Positions 42,740 to 53,447 of a DNA stretch of 64,000 bases are shown piece after piece. The first letter of the stretch is position 1, and every line of letters begins with the position of its first letter. Under the pieces are notes generated by a model. That model was not told where the DNA came from, ran no database searches, and worked only from the letters and a program-made list of their open reading frames with translations. Position numbers and translations under genes: made by a program. Origin of the DNA: Athripsodes cinereus. Its lineage: Eukaryota > Arthropoda > Insecta > Trichoptera > Leptoceridae. The stretch lies in NCBI GenBank assembly GCA_947579605.1, contig OX388307.1:29923237-29987236 (forward strand), read 5' to 3'.

Positions 42740-43899
42740 GAATGAATGATTTTTATTATTTAGAAGTATATATACATAAGTATTAAGAAGACTATGATTA
42801 TACTCTATTCTCCTCAGATTGGGACTGGACGAGTCTGACAACCTGCTTTGTAATATCCGATGTAAAACTTTTTTCTTTTTTTGATTTTGTTAATTTTTAT
42901 GGTATTTTTTTTCTCGTAGTTGTTACAATAAATATTACTTCGATACGGGTGCGAACCCAGTGAGTTAATATTGAGTGCATAAATGTGAATTTAAATAGTA
43001 AAAAATGTTATAATTTGCACTGTAACAATATTTTTGGAAATAAATTATTATAAATAAAATACATTATGTAATACATTCACCATAATGTATTTTATTATTT
43101 AAGCATAAATGTTTTTCTGTGTTTTGTATAATTCTTGAATTTTGCTGTGAATGACCGATGTTCATGATGTCTGTATGGTTTTTCTTCTTTCTTTATTTGA
43201 TATTCTTATGTTAAGACTTGTGTTGGGGGATAGTTTGTTTTTTTATTTATGAATGTTTGGAAATGTTGTTTCATATAAATACATGATAAAATGATCTGTA
43301 TTGGTATCATTGTTACTGAAGAACCTAATAAAGTAAATTTATGTTTTGGTTATAATATATTTTGGTTATGTTTTTGGAAAATGTATATTTAGTTATGTTT
43401 TTGGATAATTTATTTTGGTTATGTTTTATTTTTAATTAGTATCTCTGAATTTATAAGTACAGGTCCACAGTGCGTTGGTTCGGTTGTATTGTGTGAAATA
43501 TTATTGTTGTATGTTCGCCGATATTATGTACCTACTTGTAATGGACAGCACTGAGGAATGCATTATATTTATATTGATAAATGGGTAGGTACGTATGCAA
43601 TCTAAAATAATATATAATATTAGCTGTAGCTACATATATCATCATAGTGTGCACCTGGTGTGTTGCCAGTTGCCGTGGTTGTACGAGTATAATATGTACC
43701 TGCCCATGTTCTATTGAGTGTGTTGAACCTCAAATTGTTATATTATGCTGATAACATTTCTATTGTTTTTAATTATTTAAGATTTTACTGTATTATTATT
43801 TCTTATTTTGTATTGAGGATTGCAAAATGTTTTATGTTTATTATATATGTATTGTAAAAGGCAAATGCCGTATATTGATTGAAATAAATAAATAAATAA
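42740..43899 (+). mobile_element. LINE 3' UTR(s) ending in (AAAT)n
   Basis: Non-coding T-rich stretch ending tattgattgaaataaataaa and more units at 43880-43899, closely parallel to the 3' end at 7790-7841 (tattgtaaa.ggc.aat..ccgta). No RT frame is left. Probably one 5'-truncated LINE from about 43100; upstream limit uncertain. Confidence 0.5.
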
Positions 43900-44224
43900 T
43901 GTGGTTGTTAAATAAATTGTTTGTATAAGTGAAACGTAATATTCAAAATTTCGAATAAGATTTTATTCAAGAGTCTATATTATATCCATTGTGGATAAAA
44001 GTTTGCAAAAAAATATCCATTTCAGTTTTTGAAACATTTCAATCTATTTCTGTGTTTTTTTTTTATTTCTATGTACGTGGGATAAAAGCTGGATAACCTT
44101 TTATTTTGACATTTAACGAAACAAATAAGTATCTCTATCTCGTTTCCTTTTATTGTTTTTTTTTTTATATTTCGATATACATTGCGGTGTTTATTTTTAG
44201 ATTGTGGATAGTAAACCTTCCGTG
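43900..44224. other. Unassigned; segment repeated at 44661
   Basis: 44112-44220 (aacgaaacaaataagtatct, cattgcggtgtttattttta, gattgtggata) recurs at 44657-44765, so this is part of an undefined dispersed or duplicated segment. No gene. Confidence 0.45.
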
Positions 44225-44345
44225 CAATCTCTTTTTCCATCGCTCATCGAGTAAGTTTAAGACATCGCTTTTCCAAAATAGTTTCCCGCGCCCTTGAGTT
44301 GGATGCTCCATTAAAGGGCGCTGAATAAATCATCAGACAAAGCAA
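44225..44345 (+). pseudogene. LINE L10 3' end
   Basis: SSKFKTSLFQNSFPRP then stop, followed by gagttggatgctccattaaa and gcgctgaataaatcatcaga; matches the 3' end of L10 at 35080-35340 (minus). Confidence 0.55.
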
Positions 44346-44554
44346 AATTTGTCTACATTATATTTTTTTCAAAAATTATTTTATCATTTTTTGTTATACA
44401 TTGATCACAATCCATACAACTCAATCCACCCAATTCAATATGTCTACTCTATCATTGTATATCCTTCAAAAAGAGTAGTCAGTGAACTATCTGCATGTAA
44501 TACATTAAGAGCAACAACAACAAAAATATCAAAAAGTCTTTAAAATCCCATGTA

Positions 44555-44902
44555 GCACCCGGTAAAAAATTGATCTCCCACTTTTCCCTGTAAGTTTTCG
44601 AGTGTCCTGTAAAAGGAAGGTGTTCGAAAAAATTAAGTAATTTTACATCTTAAATTCAACGAAACAAATAAGTATCTCTATCTCGTTTCTGCTTTTTATA
44701 TTTCGATATAGGTACATTGCGGTGTTTATTTTTAGATTGTGGATAGAAAACCTTCTAAGCAATCTCCTTTTCGAAGAGATTTGCCACCCATTGTGAATGT
44801 CTTGATTTGATATTGCCACGTAGAGGACAGCTTGCATGTTTATTATATGCGGCTGGTCTGCTGGCTACCCCACTAGTGAAAAATACCGTGATGGTATAGT
44901 GG
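44555..44902 (+). repeat. RepA sense copy with internal duplicate segment; target of LINE L1
   Basis: agcacccggtaaaaaattga, tcgagtgtcctgtaaaagga, catcttaaattcaacg, then the segment shared with 44112-44220, then gagatttgccacccattgtg, gtagaggacagcttgcatgt, tggtctgctggctaccccac, taccgtgatggtatagtgg. The (tag)n tail continues after the L1 insertion (45311-45330). Confidence 0.65.
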
Positions 44903-45310
44903 CTGCGAGTCTTGGCATACTTGGATACTAAGCTTTGAAAACAAGTGTCTTAGAAGGATTTTGGATGTCAGATGGTATGAACATGTTACAAATGATGCTG
45001 TGCGCCGGCGCACCCAGCAGAGACCTGTAATCTCCGTAATACAAGAGAGACGATGGTCCTGGCTGGGACATGTTTTGAGAATGCCCAATGATGGTTGGCC
45101 AAAAAGAGCACTGTTCTTCCGTCCGCAGGGGTTCCGTAGGCCCGGGCGTCCCTCTTTCACAATACACCGTTCCTATGACAACGATATCAGAGCGCAAGGA
45201 ATGTCGTGGGAAGAGGTGACGCAATTGGCACAGAGACGCTCTGAATGGAGGAGGCTGGTTTCTGCCCTGTGCTCCCGAGAGGAGCGTTGAGGGCGATGAT
45301 GATGATGATG
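44903..45310 (+). mobile_element. LINE L1 fragment, 5'-truncated insertion in RepA tail
   Basis: Open frame 44904-45290: CESWHTWILSFENKCLRRIL, DVRWYEHVTNDAVRRRTQQR, RRWSWLGHVLRMPNDGWPKR, ALFFRPQGFRRPGRPSFTIH, RSYDNDIRAQGMSWEEVTQL, AQRRSEWRRLVSALCSREER, stop: C-terminal RT region without the catalytic core. Tail gcgatgatgatgatgatgat. The 7-bp words atagtgg at 44896-44902 and 45311-45317 fit a target duplication inside the RepA (tag)n tail. Other L1 pieces: 5823, 9010, 23230, 49128, 50360 (minus), 52737, 55424 (minus). Confidence 0.8.
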
Positions 45311-45312
45311 AT
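45292..45312 (+). repeat. (GAT)n microsatellite, tail of L1
   Basis: About six gat units ending the L1 LINE copy; the related copy at 52737 has gatgatgatga at the same place. Confidence 0.8.
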
Positions 45313-45334
45313 AGTGGTAGTAGTAGTAGCTATA

Positions 45335-45875
45335 ATTTTCACTGCGACAATTTTTTTTTATTATTCTCCAGGTATTCCAACCAATTACGAGTGATTTTGC
45401 GACTGAAAACTAAATCACTCGCAAAAAATGCCTTAAGAAGAATTAAATTTAAAAAGTATTTCACTGAAAAATCGTTTTATCCTCTCAGTTCATAAAGTTT
45501 ATAAAATAGTAGAAGGTAAGACTGTTAACCGCAGAAGCATAATATTATGTTGTAGTAATTTTATCATAACTTCATGAATAAAGATGACTGTTGCATATCA
45601 CGTTACATAATATACTCATATAATTACGTAATATCATTTTTTTCTCTTTTCATATTTTATTATGCGCATGTGATAGTAGATGTAGTAGGTTTCAAAGGTG
45701 GAATATTTCAGCTTGTTTTTATTATTCCTGGAAAGTAACTTGGAAACGTTATACCCACCGAGAGTATGTTATTATCTACATTTTGAATGTAATCTGAAAA
45801 ACGCGACCCTTTTCATTCAACGATATTTGAGTTAGACGTCTTCGGTTAACAATATATCATTAATTTTCTTCTGTA
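45335..45875. other. Unassigned AT-rich stretch
   Basis: No gene recognised; a small inverted word gagtgattttgcgactg / aaatcactcgcaaaa lies at 45388-45428. Confidence 0.4.
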
Positions 45876-45879
45876 GTAT

Positions 45880-46005
45880 CTTTGAGATTCCTGTAAAAGG
45901 CACCACGAATTAACCCATCATAATGTTTATTTTTTTATCGACACGTAGAGGACAACTTCAATGTTTAATGTAAAAGCAATTAATCAGCTTGATACACTTA
46001 TTGTG
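45880..46005 (+). repeat. RepA degenerate sense relic
   Basis: gagattcctgtaaaaggcac, tttatcgacacgtagagg, acaacttcaatgttta and atacacttattgtgg in RepA order. Confidence 0.4.
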
Positions 46006-46007
46006 GA

Positions 46008-46225
46008 ATCATCACGGCATATCCCATAAATAGGATATCCAGCAGATCACCCGCATTTAACAAACATGCAAGTCGTCCTCAGAGCATTAAGACATTCAGA
46101 ATGGGTGTCAACCATCATCGCTGAATTTGAAATATATTTTTTTTAACATTTCATCTCACAAGACATTCGAGAACTTGCGAGAAAGAGAGTGAAAACAATT
46201 ATTCTGTGCCGGGTGCTCCACAGAA
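46008..46225 (-). repeat. RepA copy (reverse)
   Basis: atcatcacggcatatcccat, aggatatccagcagatcac, cattcagaatgggtg, catcatcgctgaatttg, caagacattcgagaacttgc and gtgccgggtgctccac. Head-to-tail inverse of the relic just upstream. Confidence 0.65.
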
Positions 46226-46342
46226 AAAAACATAAATAGATAATGCGATAGAAAGTAGTAGACAGAAAAAGCTTCACAGAACAAAAATGAATAGATGATT
46301 TCAAATAACTTATTCAAAGTTTACAGTATAAAATTGTTAATA

Positions 46343-46882
46343 AAGTAGAAGTCCGATAATCCGGCACGTTCGGGACCGGCTCGGTGCCGGATTATCGAAA
46401 ATTCCGGTCTATCGGGCGGTAATTATAAGAACAATTACATAGGTTAATAATTAAACTACAAATACAGTGTGCAAATACATACAACAAAGTTTATTTTACA
46501 TTTCATATAATGTATGTATGTACACGTACTGTAAAACATATTTCACTTAGGTTTAAAAAAGTCACGAATGGCTTTTTGTTTTCTTGACTTTTGGCGTTTA
46601 GTATAAAATTTATTTCTAATGATATGGAAATCAATAATTTCTGAAGCACTGTAGCTAGTACTAGCCTCAGCAAAAGAGATAAACTTATTTACCGAGCAAT
46701 ACCGAGCGCTTCCGGATCATCCCGAACTATCCCGAAAACATCCGAATTTTTCTCTCGAGCGTTTTTATTTGCTTTGAAGACACACTTTTGGAAAAAAACC
46801 AAAATTTTTACAATTTTCTGTAGCGATGCCGGACTATCGGGCATTCCGGACTGTTAGATGCCGGACTAATGGACTTCTACTG
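46343..46882 (-). mobile_element. pogo/Tigger-type Tc1-mariner element, internally deleted
   Basis: Ends form an inverted repeat (left agtagaagtccgataatccggc; right, reversed, cagtagaagtcc.t.a.tccggca), flanked by TA (46341-46342, 46883-46884), which is the target of Tc1-mariner elements. The CAGTAGAAGTCC..TCCGG form is that of pogo/Tigger ends. The 540-bp body keeps only the transposase C-terminus on the minus strand. Confidence 0.75.
46543..46692 (-). pseudogene. pogo/Tigger transposase C-terminal remnant
   Basis: Minus-strand frame IKFISFAEASTSYSASEIID, FHIIRNKFYTKRQKSRKQKA, IRDFFKPK, stop. The run of K/R/Q followed by a terminal 'I.(D/S)FF' box resembles the end of Tigger/pogo transposases (Q.TI..FF). 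DNA-binding CENPB-type and DDE domains are gone. Confidence 0.6.
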
Positions 46883-46927
46883 TAACAACATTCGAAATAT
46901 TTAGAAATATATCTTATGTAAAACATC

Positions 46928-47145
46928 TTACTTTTATTTATATATATATATATGGACAATTTGTAAAGCGCCGTTTACTCATAACATGACCTCAAGGGCG
47001 CCGTTTATCGTATCCATCACCCGAAACTCCCAGCAAAAAGGTGTGTCTTCAGTCCTCTCTTAAAACTCTCTCCATTCACCTCCTCTCGCAGACACAGAGG
47101 CAGCTTGTTCCAACATCTGGGACCCGCAACACTAAACTTATTTGT
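46928..47145 (-). pseudogene. CR1-like LINE RT C-terminus and 3' end (antisense)
   Basis: Minus strand reads FSVAGPRCWNKLPLCLREEV, NGESFKRGLKTHLFAGSFG, stop, then a short 3' UTR with cggcgctttacaaattgtcc and a (TA)n/ataaataaaa end. 'FSVAGPR.WN.LP' and 'FKRGLKTHLF' are canonical. Frame intact but only the last ~40 codons remain. Confidence 0.7.
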
Positions 47146-47149
47146 CACT

Positions 47150-47470
47150 ATTACATATTATTTTTTGGCGTATTGAATCTTGCGCTTCTTACATTAACGC
47201 TTATTATTTTTATCTTATTTTATGGTGACTATGTAATGTATTTTTAGTTCTGTAACTATTTTAATTTTTTTTTTTTTTAATTTTTAAAGTTATTGTTTTG
47301 GGTTTTTTATTTTTGGGTTACATAGATGGGTACTTTTAATCTGGGAATCTTAATCATATACAGTATTTGTAAACATTTGTGCATTCTGTAATTGGGTTAA
47401 TACTATACCTAATTGTTTTATACTATATTTATGTAAAAACCTGTAGAAATGCCAATAAAGGAAAATAAAA
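47150..47470 (+). mobile_element. LINE 3' UTR with (AAAAT)n tail
   Basis: T-rich non-coding sequence ending cctgtagaaatgccaataaa, ggaaaataaaataaaataaa at 47440-47480. Confidence 0.45.
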
Positions 47471-47483
47471 TAAAATAAAAACA

Positions 47484-47585
47484 TCAAAGATACTCTCTTT
47501 TTGGCACGGATATGACGATTTGCATGTTTGTTGGATGCCTTAGTTCTGCTGGCTACCACACTTGTAAGAGATGTCGTGGTATAGA
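47484..47585 (+). repeat. RepA, 5'-truncated sense copy
   Basis: ctttttggcacggatatgac, gatttgcatgtttgttggat, ttctgctggctaccacactt, gtaagagatgtcgtggtata. Confidence 0.6.
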
Positions 47586-47589
47586 AAGA

Positions 47590-48189
47590 CAAAAGAGTGA
47601 TTGAATAAACTCAAATTCTTTCAGCACATCGACATTAGTTAAGTTAGAGTACTGTTTTTCATTTACATAATTATTATGCTACTCAATATTGGTTCTTTTC
47701 CGATTATTCTATTCAAAATACATCATTGCTTGAGTCTTGGAATATCTGTTGGTGTAGTTTTAACACAAAAAGAGTACAAAAATTGTTAACGTTTCATGCT
47801 GAACGGCTGACTGGTTGATACGATACCAGTTGCAATCTGAGTTTCATAAATGTGAAAAGAATTTTATGAAAATTGGTAAGATTTTGCCTGAAAACTAACA
47901 AGCCAAGACTGTAAACACGCGCCTAATGTTTGTTATTATTATTTGTAATGTTTTTTTGTTGGTTGTAGGTTTATGTATAATAACAGAGTTCATATTTATT
48001 AAAATAATACACCTACTGTATTTAGAATAAATACAATGTATCCTCGTTTTACTTTTATTTTTTCAGTGAAGCGTACAAACAACGTGGGTTTACAAAGTAA
48101 TTTCAATATTTGGAAATGTTTCCGGACTTGTGGATTGCGGATCACGCTTAGTCAATTGATTTTTCATTTAGAGCATTTTATCACTGCAC
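47590..48189. other. Unassigned AT-rich stretch
   Basis: No gene or repeat recognised. Confidence 0.4.
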
Positions 48190-48410
48190 TAATAGTATAC
48201 CCTCACCCCGTATCCCAAGTGGTGTAGACAGAGAGATTGGAACGCTGTATAGATCTATTCATAAAAAAATAATTTGCTTCTTCGATATTCGTAAAGTTTC
48301 TCTTACTCAACATATGACCGTTCTTGAGAATTTGATCCACGTGATAAAGCAACGTGGCTTTCGGTGCTTTCTCACACCTCTTCTTTATAAAAAGTTTATT
48401 CTCCTTTCCT
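48190..48410 (-). pseudogene. LINE L2 3'-end relic (antisense)
   Basis: taccctcaccccgtatccca, agtggtgtagacagagagat, tggaacgctgtatagatc and accgttcttgagaatttgat match the 3' part of the L2 copy at 22680-23110. Confidence 0.55.
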
Positions 48411-48629
48411 TTCTTTCAAAAAAGCACTTTTTCCTGAAAAGTATTTCCGTTTGGTTAACATATAAAGTATTTTTATTTACTTTGGATGGTTAAATAATTT
48501 AGAAAAATATATGAATTAAACGTTTGAGATTACTGATAATTCACTTTACAAGAAAAAAAAAAATTTGGAAATCCATAATTTGAGAGGCCTAAGCTCTAGA
48601 AAAGCAGTATTAAAAGTCAACTATCTACT

Positions 48630-48885
48630 ACTTCTACTACTATAGCATCAAGACATATCCCACAAGTGGTGTAGCCAGTGGACAAGCTGCATGTAATGAA
48701 AATGCAAGCTGTCTTTTCTGTGCTAACAAAAAACTAAAACATTAAGATCGGTGGTAGACCTTATCGAAAAATCTAAAATGTCTTTTTTTTTAACACCTGC
48801 CTAAACTTATGAAAAAGAGTGGAAGACCAATTATTTTCCGGAACCTCCACGGACTCCTTCGACATTTCAATCACAGTTAATACGA
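48630..48885 (-). repeat. RepA copy with extended 5' end
   Basis: actactatagcatcaagaca, tatcccacaagtggtgtagc, taaaatgtctt, gaaaaagagtggaagaccaa, ccggaacctccacggactcc, then ttcgacatttcaatcacag and ttaatacgaaacattac beyond the end of the 29744 copy. The same extension occurs at 49500/49732, so it belongs to RepA. Confidence 0.65.
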
Positions 48886-48896
48886 AACATTACCTA

Positions 48897-48967
48897 TATG
48901 GTTGGCACGAAGATGACAGCTGATCTGCTGGCTACGTCACTTGTGGGATATACCGTGGTAGTATAAA
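48897..48967 (+). repeat. RepA 5'-truncated sense copy
   Basis: ggttggcacgaagatgacag, ctgatctgctggctacgtca, cttgtgggatataccgtggt; abuts the reverse copy above, making an inverted pair. Confidence 0.6.
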
Positions 48968-49127
48968 TAACTGCGCTGTCCTTACATCTTCTGCTATAAA
49001 AGTCATACGAAGGATATAAACTTAACCGGCAATTTACTTCGCTTGCAATATATAAAACCTAATTGGCGCTATACCAAGTTTCAGGAGCGGAAGATACGTT
49101 TCAAAAATAAATGTCCCTTGAGGATAT

Positions 49128-49390
49128 GTGATGTTAGATGGTGTGAGTATTTCACAAATGATATTATGCGCTAACGTACTCAGCAAGGACCTAAAGTCTC
49201 TATAATTTAGAAGAGACGATAGTCCTTACAAGGTTTTGTTTTGTTAATCTCTAATAATAGTTGTCCATCACTGTTCAAGAGTTAAGATTTCATTTTTTAC
49301 AATTCATCATTGTATGAGAACGACATTAGTGCATTAGGAATATCGCGAGAAGAGTTTATTCAAGAAAAGTACTGACGACTGATTGAAATT
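49128..49390 (+). pseudogene. LINE L1 degenerate copy
   Basis: gatgttagatggtgtgagta, tttcacaaatgatattatgc, agacgatagtccttac, aatatcgcgagaagag parallel DVRWYEHVTNDAV...RRWSWLGH...GMSWEE of L1 with many substitutions and gaps. Confidence 0.5.
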
Positions 49391-49436
49391 AATTGAGTAC
49401 ACTTAACATTTTATGGGCCGTTTATTTGCGAACTCG

Positions 49437-49760
49437 AAAAGTTACAGAAAATAGTGGAGAATCTTTTCTTTGCCGGTTTCTGCATGGACTCCATTGATAT
49501 TTCAATCACGTTACGTGTGGGTCTGGTTTGATGGATTTGCATTGGACGGGCTCTATTAGTTTTCTTATTACCCTAACATTTTTTTTTAATGATTTTGTTT
49601 CAACTTGCATGCTGTAGACACGCTTGATTGTAGAATTAGTCTGATTGGATCAATATGTTTTTTTTTCTTATTTTATGAATGTTTTGTTAACTTTCTGTGT
49701 GTGTTTCTATGAAATAAATAAAATTACATATAATACGAAACATTATCTTTGCCCTTATGC
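49437..49760 (-). repeat. RepA 5' portion split by a LINE 3' end
   Basis: 49437-49512 (aactcgaaaagttacag, gccggtttctgcatggactc, gatatttcaatcac) and 49732-49760 (taatacgaaacattatcttt) are consecutive in the extended RepA. The insert (49513-49731) is non-coding and ends gaaataaataaaattacat, a LINE 3' end in plus orientation. Confidence 0.5.
49513..49731 (+). mobile_element. LINE 3'-end insertion in RepA
   Basis: Only the last ~220 bp of an unidentified LINE, with (AAAT)-type tail; defined by the interruption of RepA. Confidence 0.45.
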
Positions 49761-49764
49761 TTTC

Positions 49765-50335
49765 GTATATTTTATTAAAAATATCAAAGTATGTCAATAG
49801 GTTATGTTCTTATGACATTATTATTATATCTTGAATCCTATTAGAACACGAAAAAAATGATAAATAAAATTCTTGTTATTGTAAAACAGAGAAAGAAAAT
49901 TTTCATAATATCTTTTCACATCACAGAGGCTATGTATGTCTCCCATGCCTAATATGTTCAAGTTAGAAAAGAACATCAAAACTCATTACACAGGCAACAA
50001 ATTCAAATTCAAAAAGTACTCGAGAAACATTTAAGTACACTTTGTGGATTACTTCAGTGATTTTTTTTTCAGGAATTCCTTGAATTTTAAAGTATTTTTT
50101 CGTTATTACTTGAGAGATGTGAAGGATACATCACATCAGACAACGTTTAGTAAAAAACAGTGTCGCAATGTCAAAATTAAAGAGAAAATTATGAAACGTT
50201 AAAGAGGGACTGGGATGAGAGAATGATTGTGATAAGTGTGACAACAAGTTCTACAACGCCTTAAGGTAGAGTGATAAATATTTGGGTTTTCGCTAACTAC
50301 TGCTGAGAAAGAATCTTCCTTGAAACACTTAGGAA
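49765..50335. other. Unassigned AT-rich stretch
   Basis: No gene or repeat recognised. Confidence 0.4.
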
Positions 50336-50359
50336 TATTAAGTTTTAACAATATTATAT

Positions 50360-50540
50360 TCAATACTAAATGTGTACAATAAAATCTGCTTTACATCTTT
50401 CCATGACATTCCCAGTGCTCTGATGTCGTTGTCATAAGGAAGTGAATTTGATGTCATAGGAACGGTGTATTGTAAAAGAGGAAGTCCGGGCCGTCGGAAA
50501 CCTTGCGGACGGAAGAAGTGTTTTTTTTGACCAAGTATCA
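50360..50540 (-). pseudogene. LINE L1 C-terminal fragment (antisense)
   Basis: Minus strand pieces in two frames: MSLRRPNDTWSKKTLL, FFRPQGFRRPG, FTIHRSYD, PYDNDIRALGMSWKDVKQ; matches L1 at 44903-45310 with a short duplication/indel after RSYD. Confidence 0.65.
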
Positions 50541-50559
50541 TTGGGCCTTCTTAATGACA

Positions 50560-51055
50560 TGTACATGTATAGATAATATTTATCTTTCATAGACATTGGA
50601 CACGCTACACACATTTTTTTTGAAATTTTAAATAATTTCATAATTTTCTGCTTGTCAAAAACATCTGAATGAAGCGATGAATGGATAGTTAATATTGGAA
50701 AATTTTAATAAATAAATTATCTGTATATCAAAAAGGTGTGGGCATTCAATAGATTAAAACAAAAACCCTGAAATAAAAAAAAAAACGATATTCAAAAAAT
50801 AATTCAAAATAAGTATTTTCAGTTTTTTATACAAGCATTCAATTGAAATTCTCTAATGGTATTATTCGATTAAATTTTTAGTGAATAAAATATAAACACA
50901 AAGCGAACTACAATTTTTAGTTTTGTTTTATGAATGAGTTTCATGTGGGAGTTTTAACAAGTGTTTGATGAGAAGGAAATAAAAAATATTGCAATACCTA
51001 TATAATTTATTTTTTATTGAATTGAACTTGTTTACATCGAATTTCAAAAAGTGGA
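50560..51055. other. Unassigned AT-rich stretch
   Basis: No gene or repeat recognised. Confidence 0.4.
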
Positions 51056-51059
51056 AGTT

Positions 51060-51290
51060 GAAAATATAATGGTTCTCCCACTCTTTGTTGAAAGTTTTTG
51101 GATGTCCTTAAATACACTTATTTGTGAAACATCACAAATTAGACATTTAATTCAGCGATGAGTTGTGTCATCCAATTTGAATGTTTCAATTTAAATTGGC
51201 GCAGAGAGGACAACTATCATGTTAATAACGTGCATCACGTATATCAGCTGCTTCACTTGTGGTAGATGCTGTGAAAGTGTCATAGTACAG
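51060..51290 (+). repeat. RepA sense copy
   Basis: ggttctcccactctttgttg, aaagtttttggatgtcct, acatttaattcagcgatgag, tggcgcagagaggacaac, cagctgcttcacttgtggta, gatgctgtgaaagtgtcata: nearly full-length, diverged. Confidence 0.65.
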
Positions 51291-51317
51291 ATAGATACAT
51301 TCTTTTAGATTGACACT

Positions 51318-51481
51318 CGTCAATAGCGGCGTTCACACAGCTGGATGAAAGCCCTCCTTGGGACAAGTAAAGAAGGTATTCATTCGAATATTTCTTCGAA
51401 GAATGCTCCGAATTGTCACCGAATGGTTGAAGATTGGTGATTTGACGGTTTCATCCAGCTGTGTGGACGCTGCTTATGACG
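51318..51481. mobile_element. MITE-like inverted repeat, 164 bp
   Basis: Arms 51318-51350 and 51449-51481: gcgttcacacagctggatga / tcatccagctgtgtggacgc plus weaker outer matches (cgtca / tgacg). Spacer ~98 bp, non-coding. Target duplication not resolved. Confidence 0.65.
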
Positions 51482-51647
51482 TATATTAGTGTAGAAACTG
51501 GTAGCGTTTTATTAATTAAAATAGTGTAGTACATAGTAACTATTAATAAATATTTTTAAAAAAATGTTTCGTGATTACCACATTGTAAGTGCTAACAATA
51601 TCAATCAAATAAATTGATATGGATAAAAATTTAAAAATATATCACAG

Positions 51648-51770
51648 GTTTAGGTTTGCCACCCATCCTGAATGTTTTATTAGCAAGGAGAGGGCAGTTT
51701 TCATGTTTAAGACATGCAGATGGTGCGCTGGCTACCTCATTTGTGAGATATGCCCTGATGGTATAGTAGT
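51648..51770 (+). repeat. RepA, 5'-truncated sense copy
   Basis: aggtttgccacccatcctga, atgttttattagcaaggaga, gggcagttttcatgtttaag, gctggctacctcatttgtga, gatatgccctgatggtatag, tagtatga tail. Confidence 0.7.
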
Positions 51771-51779
51771 ATGATGATA

Positions 51780-52490
51780 TATATCTACCTACTTGAGACA
51801 TCTTTATATGAACAATAAATTTAAAGTACGTATTCAAACGGCATTAAATTATTGTATTTGTTTGTTTGTATTATTTTTTTCCACCTTCCATTCGTTCGTA
51901 TCAAGGAATAACAAAGAAAAACTTCACTTCAGGGAAATGTAATTATTATTTTTATCACGCGCCTTATAAAAACATCATAAATTCTCATTTCTCCAACAGT
52001 TTCCTTCTGATTTTACTCCACTCCTGAGATTAAGTCGAATGACAAACATATATACTCTTTACTGGAAAGGTACTCAAAAACCAATGGCGTGTTTTCCATA
52101 CACGCATAAAAGCATCGCATGCCTACAATGGCGTGCCGTTATGTTATGAAAAATACTAATGAAATTACATACATAACTGTTAAATCTTCAGTATAACTTT
52201 ACACTGGGTAAAACCTTATTTCAAACTAATGAACACTGATTAAATCGACACCTCTAATTTCTACCTTCCGGTAAACAAAATTAGTTCTCCGTCTTATCAC
52301 CCGATTAGACGTACATTGAAACTAAATTTCTTGTACCCATTTAACACATACCAACACTTGATCTCGGACTAGCATAATACTCGTATGAGTATTGTATAAA
52401 ACGATATCTCAAAGTTGTAGGTACCCCTCCACATTGAAAAATTTCAAATACATATTACAATAAACAATAATACCTACTATATATTGAAAA
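51780..52490. other. Unassigned stretch
   Basis: No gene or repeat recognised. Confidence 0.4.
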
Positions 52491-52736
52491 CCGGTGTGGC
52501 GCGGAGGCTAACGCACTTGCTTTTGAGTCACGAGGTCTCGGGTTCGATTCCCGGCCAGGGCAAAATGAAGAATGACCTTTTTCAAATTGTCCTGGATCTG
52601 GGTGTTACATGTATATGTGTTCAGTGCATTGTATATATGTGTATCGTCGTGTTAGTACCCATAATACAAGATTCATATCTTAGTTTGGGACTAGCTTGGT
52701 CTGTGTGAATTGTCTATACATGTTACATGTTACATA
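52491..52736 (+). mobile_element. SINE S1 copy
   Basis: ccggtgtggcgcggaggcta at the 5' end, B box ggttcgattcc at 52541-52551, body as in 21007-21281, short-repeat tail acatgttacatgttacat at 52716-52735. Its tail runs directly into an L1 LINE fragment. Confidence 0.85.
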
Positions 52737-52872
52737 TCTATGACAACGATATCAGAGCGCAAGGAATGTCGTGGAAAGAGGTGACGCAATTGGCACAGAG
52801 ACGCTCTGAATGGAGGAGGCTGATTTCTGCCCTGTGCTCCCGAGAGGAGCGTTGAGGCCGATGATGATGATA
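52737..52872 (+). pseudogene. LINE L1 C-terminal fragment
   Basis: YDNDIRAQGMSWKEVTQLAQ, RRSEWRRLISALCSREER, stop, then ggccgatgatgatgata tail: nearly identical to the end of the 44903 copy. Joined without gap to the S1 tail. Confidence 0.75.
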
Positions 52873-52879
52873 TATCGAT

Positions 52880-53438
52880 GGTTTATTTGAATTAAATTAC
52901 ATTTTTCATTTCATTTTTATACCTTCATAACTCTTATTAATTGTATTAAAGTATTTTATCGATTTATTTTTATCTTTTATCATTATATTTTGCTGAATTT
53001 AACGTTTTTTTAATTTTATTTTTTTCTATATGTTGGTATTATCAATAGATCTTATACGTACTTCACTGTATATATCTTTAAAGGGAAAGAATAATATAAT
53101 GATAGATAGATAATCTAGTCATTCATACATATATAATAAAATGAAATATAATCTCATGTATCTATATTTTGCATCCAATAAAATATGTTATTATTAATAT
53201 TAGGTATAACGAAAGATGTATAAATATTAAATGTCCAGTTACACCACTGCCGGAAACCCCTGTAGTACGAAGCTGCGATGAAATTCAGAGCCCATTGGGA
53301 GGAATTGAAAGTATATTTTAGAATTTGTAAACGAATTTAAATTTGAAAGAAAATATCGTGAAATCATTCTTGTATTGTGAAATGTTCAATAAATTATCCA
53401 GTCTGGGAATCACAATAATTGCTATTACAACTATTACG
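52880..53438. other. Unassigned AT-rich stretch
   Basis: No gene or repeat recognised. Confidence 0.4.
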
Positions 53439-53447
53439 GCTGGCTAA

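Noticed and set aside
44873..45224. Minus-strand frames of 95-98 codons
   Set aside because: Shadows of the L1 RT frame on the plus strand.
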